DNA from: Planctomycetota bacterium
GTDB taxonomy: Bacteria > Planctomycetota > UBA1135
Assembly: GCA_003696625.1 (NCBI GenBank)
Contig: RFGR01000030.1
Coordinates: 1-36,719, forward strand
Direction: 5' to 3'
Length of the DNA: 36,719 nt
Position 1 is the stretch's first letter, and every line of letters starts with the position of its first letter. The translations under genes and the position numbers were made by a program. Below are positions 17,813 to 27,686 of the stretch, in pieces. The notes beneath the pieces were generated by a model. That model searched no databases and was not told where the DNA came from. It worked only from the letters and a program-made list of their open reading frames with translations.

Positions 17813-19054
17813 TCAGGTGTTGGCGATCTCGTAGTCGGCGGCGTAGGTTTCCTGGACCTCGGTCGGAATGACCTCGTTCAGGTAGTCGTAGGATCCGACT
17901 TCCTTGGTCAGGTTACGGGCGATGACCATCCGCTGGACCTGGTTGGTACCCTCGTAGATCTGCAGGATCTTGGCGTCGCGGTAGAACTTGGCGATCGGGT
18001 AGTCTTCCATGAAGCCGTAGCCGCCGAAGACCTGGACCGCGTCGGTCGCCACCTGAACGGCGACGTCGGAGGCGTAGCACTTGGCCATCGCCGCCAGCTT
18101 GTTGACCGCCTTCAGGTCGCCGGCGTCGGCGGCGGCGGCGCAGGCGTAGACCAGCCAGCGGGCGGCCTCGGTTTTCATCGCCATGTCGGCCAGCATCTGC
18201 TGGACCATTTGCAGGCTGGCGATGGTCTGGCCGAACTGGCGGCGGCGGTTGGCGTAGACGTTGGCCAACTCGAGGGCGCCGGCGGCGGTGCCGACCGCTT
18301 GGGCGGCGACGCCGGGCCGGGCCAGGTCGAGGGTCATCATGCTGTGCTTGAAACCCAGGCCAGGGGTGCCGCCGATCAGGCGGTCGTCGGCGACGAAGAC
18401 GTCGTCGTAGGCCGTCTCGCAGACCGGCACCGAGCGGATGCCCATCTTGTCCTCGGTCTTCTTGATCGAGAAGCCGGGGTCGGTGTTCTCGACGATGAAG
18501 GCGCTGATTCGACGCGAGCGCGAGTCGGGGTCGGTGACGGCGAAGCAGGTGATGATGTGGGCGCGGGAGCCGTTCGTCGTCCACTTCTTCTCGCCGTTGA
18601 TCTTCCAGCCGCCGTCCACCTTCTGCGCCCGCACCGACAGGCTGGCCGCATCGGATCCGGCGAACTTCTCGCTCAAGGCGAAGGCGCAGTAGGCCTCGCC
18701 GGCCGCCACCCGCGGCAGGTACTTTTCCTTCTGATCGTCGGTGCCGCCGACGATGATCGGGAAGCTGCCGAGGGCGTTGACGGCGAAGGCGACGCCGAAG
18801 GCCGGGTCGGCCTTCGAGAACTCCTCGACCACCAGGGCGAGACCGAGGACGCCGTTCTCGCTGCCGCCGTACTGCTTCGGGATCCAGGTGCCGAGGAGGC
18901 CGGCGTCGACCGCGGCCTGGAAGCCGTCTTCGTTGAAGCTGTGCTCCTTGTCGTGGCGGGCGGCCTGGGGCAGGAGGTACTTGCGGGCGATCTCGCCGGC
19001 CACCTCCTTCAGGCGGAGCTGGTCGTCGGTGAACTGGATGTTGGGAAGGGCCAT
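17813..19054 (-). CDS. Acyl-CoA dehydrogenase (FAD, short/branched-chain type)
   Basis: This 413-residue flavoenzyme oxidises acyl-CoA thioesters to trans-2-enoyl-CoA and passes electrons to ETF. Family motifs are complete: the N-terminal helical domain, the FAD-binding strand (CAFALSEKFAGSD, WKINGEKKWTTNG), the GVAAQAVGTAAGALELA helix with RRQFGQ, and the C-terminal QVFGGYGFMEDYPIAKFYRDAKI. The catalytic base is the Glu of IYEGTNQ, as in short-chain and butyryl-CoA dehydrogenases. I use the ATG at 19054, which has GGAG about 9 bases upstream, over the in-frame TTG at 19072. A TAGAAT hexamer (19087-19082) is its likely -10. Substrate chain length is not predictable. Confidence 0.93.
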   Translation of the reverse strand: MALPNIQFTDDQLRLKEVAGEIARKYLLPQAARHDKEHSFNEDGFQAAVDAGLLGTWIPKQYGGSENGVLGLALVVEEFSKADPAFGVAFAVNALGSFPIIVGGTDDQKEKYLPRVAAGEAYCAFALSEKFAGSDAASLSVRAQKVDGGWKINGEKKWTTNGSRAHIITCFAVTDPDSRSRRISAFIVENTDPGFSIKKTEDKMGIRSVPVCETAYDDVFVADDRLIGGTPGLGFKHSMMTLDLARPGVAAQAVGTAAGALELANVYANRRRQFGQTIASLQMVQQMLADMAMKTEAARWLVYACAAAADAGDLKAVNKLAAMAKCYASDVAVQVATDAVQVFGGYGFMEDYPIAKFYRDAKILQIYEGTNQVQRMVIARNLTKEVGSYDYLNEVIPTEVQETYAADYEIANT

Positions 19055-19081
19055 GGGGTCTGCTCCATTCAAGGGGGCGGC

Positions 19082-19121
19082 ATTCTAGCCCGGCGCCGGG
19101 GGAGCCGGCCGGGCTTAGAAT
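19082..19121. promoter_or_regulatory. Back-to-back TAGAAT -10 elements between acyl-CoA dehydrogenase and mutS
   Basis: The 104-base divergent gap holds two exact TAGAAT hexamers, one per strand: minus 19087-19082 for the dehydrogenase and plus 19116-19121 for mutS, 28 bases apart. They give leaders of roughly 20 and 30 bases. No clear -35 boxes are seen. Confidence 0.5.
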
Positions 19122-19158
19122 CCCTGGTCCCCGCCCGGCGCCGCGCCGGGTCAGGCCG

Positions 19159-21843
<2,685 letters not shown>

Positions 21844-21903
21844 GGGATCCGGCCCGGTTTCCTGGACCCCGGTTCGGGCCTGGAGCGTAGCCACTCCTTT
21901 CGA

Positions 21904-21944
21904 GGTCGGTTCCAAGCCGACCGGTTCGGTCCCTTCGTGGACCG
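21904..21944. other. Two tandem hairpins between mutS and the sigma-factor gene
   Basis: GGTCGG (21904-21909) pairs with CCGACC (21917-21922), and CGGTCC (21927-21932) pairs with GGACCG (21939-21944), each around a 6-7 base loop. TTT-poor sequence follows. They lie in the 206-base gap and may terminate mutS or fold in the sigma leader. Confidence 0.35.
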
Positions 21945-22043
21945 GATTTCTCCTGCCCAAGGACAGATCGCCCATTCCCGCCCCCTCAACGGAAAAACAG
22001 GCGGATTCCGCTGCGATTCGGCCCCCTACACCGTAATGAGCAC

Positions 22044-22049
22044 TAGAAT
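22044..22049 (+). promoter_or_regulatory. -10-like TAGAAT for the sigma-factor gene
   Basis: An exact TAGAAT abuts the annotated ATG. With the usual 6-7 base distance to +1, transcription would begin inside the first codons and favour translation from Met6 at 22065. Confidence 0.4.
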
Positions 22050-23222
22050 ATGGCCCAATACCAGATGCCGGACCACACCATCCCGTTCGACCGCCTTGCC
22101 GAGGGGCTCACCCCCGACACCTTCGACGACCAGGCCCCGGGTTTGGTCGCCAGACTCGATCGCCGGCGGGTGCGGGTGGTGTTCGACTTCCCCCGCAAGC
22201 CGTTGCCGCTCCGCTCCGGCCGGAGGGTGGACCCGATGGGCTTCTACCGGCAAGAGGTCCTCCGGATTCCGGCGATGGATCGCGAGGAGGAGATCCGCTT
22301 CTGCATGGCCCTTGAGATCCTCTGGCGGCGGCTGCAGAAGGCGCGCCGGGCCGCCGGCTTCTCGGCCGAGGACGCCGCCCGCTACCCCAGCGTCGCCTGC
22401 GACGACTGCCCGAACTGTCCGCCGGGCCGCGAGCGCGCCTTCGCCGGCTGCATCCGCCGCGATCTCGCTCCGGCCAAACGCGAGCGGCTGCGCCTCCGCC
22501 ACGAGGAGTTCGTCACCGCCCGCAACGAACTGATCGCCCGCAACCTGAACATCGTCTTCCGCCTGCTCGACCGCTATCGCAAGGTCTCGGTGGCGCCCGA
22601 GGACATGATCCAGGAGGCCAACCTCAGCCTCTTCCGGGCAGTCGAAGGCTTCGACTTCCGGCGCGGTGTCCGCTTCAAGACCTACGCCGGCTACTGGGTC
22701 AACCAGGCCTTCTTGAACGCGATCTACAACCAGAGCCGCGTCGTCCGGGTTCCGGCCTACATCCAGAAGGCGATGAAGAAGATCCACGACGCCCGCGGCG
22801 CGGTCGCCGACCTGGCCGATACGGCCGGGCTGGCCGAGGCCACCGGCGTCGCCCCGGAACTGGTCCAGACCGCCATCGCCGGCAACCGCTTCACCCTTTC
22901 GCTCGACAAGACGGTGGACGGCGAGTCCGGCGCCCGCATGGTCGATTTGATCGAAGGCGGGGAGGAACCGGAGAAGCTGCCCGATCTCGGCGAGCGGGCC
23001 CGTCTGGGCGAGCTGCTCGAGCAGGCCTTCGCCGAGCTGAACGAGCGCGAGCGACGGGTCCTCCAGCTCCGCTACGGGCTCGGCACCGGCAAGCCGGCCA
23101 CCCTGGCCGCGGTCGGCCAGGAACTCGGGATCAGCCTCGAGCGGGTCCGGCAGATCCAGAAGGGAGCGCTGGAGAAGCTGCGGCTGGGCGGCTCCTCGCA
23201 GTTGTTGGAACAATTCGCCTGA
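22050..23222 (+). CDS. RNA polymerase sigma-70 factor with a four-cysteine cluster
   Basis: This 390-residue group 1/2-type sigma factor has region 1.2 (FYRQEVLRIPAMDREEEIRF), region 2 (ARNLNIVFRLLDRY; PEDMIQEANLSLFRAVEGFDFRRG; FKTYAGYWVNQAF), region 3, and region 4 (LNERERRVLQLRYGLG; LAAVGQELGISLERVRQIQ). Between regions 1.2 and 2 lies an unusual CX2CX2CX10C cluster (C117, C120, C123, C134), which may bind zinc or an iron-sulfur cluster. TAGAAT (22044-22049) touches the ATG at 22050; if it is the -10, the real start is probably the next Met at 22065 (MPDHTIPFDRL). It could be a housekeeping-like or an alternative sigma; the N-terminus is short for RpoD. Confidence 0.9.
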   Translation: MAQYQMPDHTIPFDRLAEGLTPDTFDDQAPGLVARLDRRRVRVVFDFPRKPLPLRSGRRVDPMGFYRQEVLRIPAMDREEEIRFCMALEILWRRLQKARRAAGFSAEDAARYPSVACDDCPNCPPGRERAFAGCIRRDLAPAKRERLRLRHEEFVTARNELIARNLNIVFRLLDRYRKVSVAPEDMIQEANLSLFRAVEGFDFRRGVRFKTYAGYWVNQAFLNAIYNQSRVVRVPAYIQKAMKKIHDARGAVADLADTAGLAEATGVAPELVQTAIAGNRFTLSLDKTVDGESGARMVDLIEGGEEPEKLPDLGERARLGELLEQAFAELNERERRVLQLRYGLGTGKPATLAAVGQELGISLERVRQIQKGALEKLRLGGSSQLLEQFA

Positions 23223-23225
23223 GCG

Positions 23226-23239
23226 GCCCCGTTCGGGGC
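23226..23239 (+). terminator. Short GC hairpin after the sigma gene
   Basis: GCCCC (23226-23230) and GGGGC (23235-23239) form a 5-bp stem with a GTTC loop just after the sigma stop codon. The CAGAAT hexamer of the next gene begins at its last base. It is too short to be a confident terminator. Confidence 0.3.
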
Positions 23240-23244
23240 AGAAT
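23239..23244 (+). promoter_or_regulatory. -10-like CAGAAT for the thioredoxin-like gene
   Basis: CAGAAT ends 6 bases before the GTG at 23251, the spacing of a leaderless transcript. No Shine-Dalgarno sequence is present. Confidence 0.35.
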
Positions 23245-23250
23245 GGCCCC

Positions 23251-24165
23251 GTGCGGATCGCTCTCCTGTTCGCCCTCTTTCCCGGCGCCCTCGCGCCGCT
23301 GCCCGCCGCTCAGCAGGGTGGCGACGAGCCGGCGCCGATCTACGACGAGACCGCCGACGCCGCGGCCCTGATCCAGGATGCGGTCGCCCGCGCCGCCCAC
23401 GCCAACAAGCGGGTCCTGATCGTCTGGGGCGGCGACTGGTGCGTCTGGTGCCGACGCCTTCACCACACTCTCGAGCGAGGAGAACTGGCTCGGGAGATTC
23501 TCTACGAGTACGAGCTGGTGCCGGTCGATTCCCGGAGCAACGCCGAGCTGGCCTCCCGCTACGGCGCCGACCTCGCCAAGGGAGTGCCGTTCCTCACCGT
23601 CCTCGACGGCCGGGGCCGAGTGTTGGCCAACCAGGAGACCGGCGTCTTCGAACAGGGCGAGGGCCACGACCCGGCCCCGATCCTGAACTTCCTGCGCCGC
23701 TGGGAGGCGCCGCCGCTGGACGCGGTCCGGCTCTACGCCGAGGCCCGGGTCCGGGCCGCCCGGGAAGGCAAACGGATCCTGATCCGCTTCGGCGCTCCGT
23801 GGTGAGGCTGGTGCCACCGGCTCGAGGAGTTCCTCGAGCGCCCGGAAATCGCTTCGCTGCTGGCCCGCGACTACGTCCCGGTCGAGATCGACATCGACCG
23901 GATGCTGAAGGCCAAGGCGCTGGAGAGGTCGTTCCGGGGCGACCGTGGTGGCGGCATCCCCTGGTACGCGATCGTCACGGCCGGCGGCCGGGTCCTGGCC
24001 ACCGCCGACGGCCCCCGGGGCAACGTCGGCTGCCCGGTGACGGCGGAGGAGATCGCCCACTTCATGGCCACCCTCCGATCGACCCGACAGCGGCTCGGTG
24101 ACGCCGAGCTGACCCGGATCGAGCAGGCCTTGCTTGAGAACGGCCGGCGCCTGCGCGGCGGCTGA
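23251..24165 (+). CDS. Exported tandem thioredoxin-like protein, candidate selenoprotein (UXXC, TGA = Sec185)
   Basis: Read through one in-frame TGA (23803-23805), this is a 304-residue exported protein with a signal peptide (RIALLFALFPGALAPLPAA) and two thioredoxin-like (Thioredoxin_7-type) domains. Domain 1 has DWCVWCRRL (C64, C67). Domain 2 reads APW-TGA-GWCHRL, so the TGA sits exactly at the first Cys of CXXC, giving U185-G-W-C188. The same frame stays coding for 119 more codons (PEIASLLARDYVPVEIDID; IPWYAIVTAGGRVL), with the cis-Pro loop present. A perfect inverted repeat at 23820-23839, 14 bases after the TGA, has a GU-containing apical loop as bacterial SECIS elements do. The GTG start follows CAGAAT by 6 bases. 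The alternative is a nonsense mutation or sequencing error. Confidence 0.72.
23806..23845 (+). promoter_or_regulatory. Candidate bacterial SECIS element
   Basis: GCTCGAGGA (23820-23828) and TCCTCGAGC (23831-23839) are perfect complements, best drawn as an 8-bp stem with an AGUU loop. The apical loop begins about 22 bases after the TGA and has G in its first two positions, within the general rules known for bacterial SECIS. Caution: the repeat comes from the codons for LEEFLE with CTC-GAG usage common in this genome, so it could arise by chance. A competing 5-bp hairpin lies at 23807-23821. Confidence 0.45.
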
Positions 24166-24185
24166 GTTCTCGCCGGTCGCCGGCC

Positions 24186-25427
24186 TCAGCGCACCTCGGC
24201 GTGGCAGCTGATGCAGAGATCCCGCCGGCCGTCCTTGCGGGTGTGGAAGGCGAATTCGTCGGTGCCGTGCGGCTGGTGGCAGGTGATGCACTGCATCCGG
24301 CCGTCCCGGCCGAGCGGCAGGTCCGTGGGCCAGGCGTAGCCACCGGTGGTCTTCGGCCGCACCAGCGGGTGCGAGGACCCGTGGGCGTTGGCGCCTGGGT
24401 GGCAGCTCAGGCAGGCGGTAGTGCCGGCGTACTCGAGCGGGGCCAGGTCGGGGTGGGGCACCTTGCCCGGGCGGCCGGCCGTGCCGGTCGCCGCCGCCGG
24501 CAGATCCTCGGCGAGGTCGGCGAAACGGACCTGCCCGCCGCCGCTCTCGCGTTCGCGGGCGGCCCGCTCGGCCTCGATCTCGGCCGGAGCCGGGGCTCGA
24601 ACCTCGAGCCGGACCGGGTCCGGGGTCAGGATCTCGAGCCAGCCGTCGCCGCCGGTGGACGCCACCACCAGGTTGGCCCGCACCAACGGCGCCACCGGTC
24701 CGCTCGTCCCAAGATGGGCGGAGGCGTCGGCGATCCGGACCTCGTGGATGCTGCGGCCGCCGTCGTGCGACCAGACCTCGACCGGCAGGGTCTCCGGCGG
24801 CTCGTGCCCGAGCGGCAGACGGAGAGACAACTCCGAACTGTAGTACCGGTCGCCGGTGCCGCTGGCGCGGCCGCCCCAGGCCACCCGCGCGCCGATCGGG
24901 CCGTCGGCGGTCAGGTGCACCACCGCGACCACCCCCAGCGCCGACTGCCGGCGCTCGACCTCGATGCGGGGCTCCCGGGAGGCCTCGGCGACGGGACGGT
25001 CCCCCCGCTCCAGCGGCACCATCTGCCAGGGATCGCGGCCGACCCGGACCCAAACATACTCCGCCCGATCCAGCAGCGCGGGATCGACCGCCGCCCCGCG
25101 GTGGCGGGCCGGGGCCGGATCCCGGAGCAGCAGCGGTCGCTGGGCGATGAACTGCTCCTCGGGCCGGAACTCGCTCCGCTCGCGGTCCATGAAGTTCGGC
25201 GGCGCCACCGGCGTGGCGTCGAACGGGTTCGAGGCCAGATCCAGGCGCGAGCGCTGGACGTGGCAGGAGGTGCACTTTCCTTGGTCGAACGGTGCGTGGC
25301 CGTGCAGGCGGCTGCCCGGCTCCGGCTGATGGCAGGAGATGCAGGTGTCCGGACCTGATTCGTCCGAGACTTGGAGATTCGGGGCCGCAAAGGCGACGCC
25401 GGCGCTGAGGAGGAGGGGAACCAGCAT
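24186..25427 (-). CDS. Pentaheme c-type cytochrome with central beta domain
   Basis: This 413-residue exported protein (signal MLVPLLLSAGVAFAA) has five CXXCH sites: CISCH and CTSCH near the N-terminus, then CLSCH, CITCH and CISCH in the last ~80 residues. Between them lies a region of roughly 250 residues with no heme motif and a beta-rich, Ig- or DOMON-like appearance (EYVWVRVGRDPWQMVPLERG; VEVWSHDGG). It probably works in the periplasm or at the surface as a domain-separated electron carrier. GGAGAGGACCTCCC precedes the ATG. It is the last gene of the minus-strand cytochrome series and is convergent, with a 20-base gap, with the candidate selenoprotein. Confidence 0.85.
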   Translation of the reverse strand: MLVPLLLSAGVAFAAPNLQVSDESGPDTCISCHQPEPGSRLHGHAPFDQGKCTSCHVQRSRLDLASNPFDATPVAPPNFMDRERSEFRPEEQFIAQRPLLLRDPAPARHRGAAVDPALLDRAEYVWVRVGRDPWQMVPLERGDRPVAEASREPRIEVERRQSALGVVAVVHLTADGPIGARVAWGGRASGTGDRYYSSELSLRLPLGHEPPETLPVEVWSHDGGRSIHEVRIADASAHLGTSGPVAPLVRANLVVASTGGDGWLEILTPDPVRLEVRAPAPAEIEAERAARERESGGGQVRFADLAEDLPAAATGTAGRPGKVPHPDLAPLEYAGTTACLSCHPGANAHGSSHPLVRPKTTGGYAWPTDLPLGRDGRMQCITCHQPHGTDEFAFHTRKDGRRDLCISCHAEVR

Positions 25428-25485
25428 GGGAGGTCCTCTCCTCTGCGGCCGGCGCGACCCGGACTTGAACCCGAATGACCCTCCC

Positions 25486-25511
25486 GGCCGCCGGCGCGGC
25501 GGCCGGCGGCC
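25486..25511 (-). terminator. Strong GC stem-loop between the barrel and pentaheme genes
   Basis: GGCCGCCGG (25486-25494) and CCGGCGGCC (25503-25511) form a perfect 9-bp stem with an 8-base loop in the 108-base gap. No T-run follows on the minus strand, so it may attenuate or protect the mRNA rather than fully stop transcription. Confidence 0.45.
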
Positions 25512-25535
25512 CCCGGCACAGCCGGTGGGCGGAGG

Positions 25536-27686
25536 TCAGAAGTCCGCGCTCAGGGTCAGGGAGACGCTCCGGACCCGTTCCGTGGTCCCGGCCGATCCGG
25601 CCCGACTGGTCCAGATCGTGGTCAGATCGAGATAGGTGGTCTTCCGCAGGGTCCAGCGGACTTGGGCGAAGGTGGTTTCGGTCGGCCCGAGCAGGACGCC
25701 CCCGGTCTCGTGGCGCACGTCGAGCTGGACCAGGAGCTGCCCGCCGGCGAAGGGCAGCCAGTCCAGCCGATAGCGCTGGGTCAGTCCGGTGTTGGTCAGG
25801 GCCTGCGACCAGTACTCGAGATCGGCGACCACGGTCAGCAGCTCCGAGGGTCGATAGACGAACTCGGCGCCGGTCATCTGGCTGTCGGTGTCGGTCACGC
25901 CGACCCCGACTTCACGAATCTGGAGGAGGTCGATCTGCTCCTCGAGCAGCACCTCCAGGTCCTCGCGGACCGGGGCGTGGACCGAGGCCAGCAGGGAATC
26001 CCGGTCGGAGCGGCGGTCGGCCAGAAACTCCTGCTGGTGGGCCCGGGTGGCCTGCAGCGAGGCCAGGATGTCGTGGGCGAAGTTGGCCGAGGCCCGGCCG
26101 GTGAGGGCGTCGTTCCGGGCGTAGGGGCGCTGATCCCGGTCCTCCTCCCGCCGGGAGAGAGAGACGTCGAAGCTCAGCCGCTCGTTCGGCAGGAAGGAGA
26201 GCGATCCGGTCCGGGTGTCGAGGAGCCGGGAGACGAAGACCGGGTCGTCGTAGTCCTCGTGGCCGGCCTGGGCGCTGGCGGCCAGCCAGTAGAGGGGACG
26301 CCAGGTCGTGTTCAGGTTGACACGGAGGGCGTTCTCGTCGCGGGTCAGCCGGCCTTGGTCCCGGCGCTCGGTGCGCCCGACGCTGCCGTCGAGGATCATG
26401 GACCAGGAGTCGCTCGGCCGCAGGGCGAAGGAGAGATCGGCGCGGTCCTGCCGCTCCTTCGAGCCGTTGCCGAGGCCGCCTTGCCGGCCGTAGGCCTGGA
26501 TCTCGCTCACCTCCACCGCCGGCGCCGCCGGCGCATGGGCGGTGTTGACCACCTTGAGATACCGGGAGGCCAGCCCGGCGACGTCGATCTCGAATCGCTG
26601 GCGGCCGGCGTCGTAGCGGAACGGGGCCGAGAAGCGCTCCAGCTTCCAGGACAGATTGTCGTTCGAGCTGTAGACGCTCCACTGGAACTGTCGGGCTTCG
26701 GCCGCGCTCAGGGCGACGTCGGTATAGAGGCGGATCTCGTCCACGGCGACCGGCACCGGCCCTTGATCGAAGCCGATGTTGCGGTCGATGCCGCCGCCCG
26801 AGGCGACGCCGCCGATCGGGACGCCGGCGCCGGCGGCGAGGTTGCCGTCCACGAGCTGGGCGTTGACCGGCAGGGTGCCCAGGGTCGGGGTGTCGTCGAT
26901 CGCGTACAGGCCGGCGGCGAGCGGAATCCGGTCGAGGCCGCCGCGATTGCCGCGTTCCGTGATGTCGTACTGCGAGTGGAGCAGGCCGATCGAGGCGGTG
27001 ACTGTGTTGTCCTCGCTCGCCCAGTCGGCGTTGAGGCCGGCCAGCAGGTCGCGCCGGTCCTGGGTCTGCCGAAGCTGGTGGTCTTCGAGGCCCTGGCGGA
27101 GGATCTCGCCGTAGTAGCTGAAGCCCTCGACGTTGTGCTCGAGGCGGTAGATCGAGCGGGTCTCGATCGAATCCAGGCCGCGGTCGTCCTTGGAGCGGGT
27201 CTGTTCGGACTGGAGGCTGATCTGAGGCAGGTTGGTCGGGTGATAGACCAGCCGGCCGAAGACGTTGTCGCGGATCAGGGTGTTGTCGAAGCCGCCGCCG
27301 GAGAGGGAACTCGAGCGCCGGTCGGCGCTGAGGTTGATGTCGAACAGGGAGCCGTTGCGGTTGAGGTCGACCGACGGCTGGTGGCTGAGAGTGACGCTCC
27401 GCGTCTCCTGGCCGAGCGCCCGACTGGTCGTCGCCCGCCGGATGCTGCGGTCGGAGGCGCGCAGTTCCCAGCCGTCCGACAGCCGCCTGGAGCCGGCGAG
27501 GTCGATCAGGGTGGTGGCTTCGGTGGTGGTGGATTCCTCGGCTCGAGTCTGGCCGAGCACCTGGCGCAGTCGGCCCCGGTCGCCGATGGCGCAGCCGCCG
27601 CCGAGGGCCGCCAGCAAAAGCAGGGCGGCCAGGCCGGCGGGGGCGAACGCCCCCCGCCGCGGCGGGGGAACGGGGGGAGGCTTCAC
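25536..27686 (-). CDS. Outer-membrane beta-barrel protein with lipobox and discoidin-like insert
   Basis: This 716-residue protein is dominated by alternating amphipathic strands (SIGLLHSQYDITERG; SFDVSLSRREEDRDQ; LVQLDVRHETGGVL) and ends SVSLTLSADF with a terminal Phe, as outer-membrane barrels do. The N-terminus is a lipoprotein-type signal (LAALLLLAALGGGC, Cys32). Around residues 305-403 is an insert like an F5/8 type C (discoidin) domain: VDEIRLYTDVALS, FQWSVYSSNDNLSW, ASRYLKVVN, VEVSEIQAYG. Its place between multiheme cytochrome genes suggests the porin of an electron conduit, by analogy with MtrB/PioB and Geobacter OmbB. I see no clear homology to those, so this is inference. Its ATG overlaps the previous stop (ATGA). 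Confidence 0.7.
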   Translation of the reverse strand: MKPPPVPPPRRGAFAPAGLAALLLLAALGGGCAIGDRGRLRQVLGQTRAEESTTTEATTLIDLAGSRRLSDGWELRASDRSIRRATTSRALGQETRSVTLSHQPSVDLNRNGSLFDINLSADRRSSSLSGGGFDNTLIRDNVFGRLVYHPTNLPQISLQSEQTRSKDDRGLDSIETRSIYRLEHNVEGFSYYGEILRQGLEDHQLRQTQDRRDLLAGLNADWASEDNTVTASIGLLHSQYDITERGNRGGLDRIPLAAGLYAIDDTPTLGTLPVNAQLVDGNLAAGAGVPIGGVASGGGIDRNIGFDQGPVPVAVDEIRLYTDVALSAAEARQFQWSVYSSNDNLSWKLERFSAPFRYDAGRQRFEIDVAGLASRYLKVVNTAHAPAAPAVEVSEIQAYGRQGGLGNGSKERQDRADLSFALRPSDSWSMILDGSVGRTERRDQGRLTRDENALRVNLNTTWRPLYWLAASAQAGHEDYDDPVFVSRLLDTRTGSLSFLPNERLSFDVSLSRREEDRDQRPYARNDALTGRASANFAHDILASLQATRAHQQEFLADRRSDRDSLLASVHAPVREDLEVLLEEQIDLLQIREVGVGVTDTDSQMTGAEFVYRPSELLTVVADLEYWSQALTNTGLTQRYRLDWLPFAGGQLLVQLDVRHETGGVLLGPTETTFAQVRWTLRKTTYLDLTTIWTSRAGSAGTTERVRSVSLTLSADF

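Noticed and set aside
25449-25466. tRNA T-arm-like sequence on the minus strand (GGGTTCAAGTCCGGG)
   Set aside because: One T-stem pair fails and no matching acceptor strand, D-arm or anticodon arm can be found upstream, so it is not a tRNA; a remnant or chance match.
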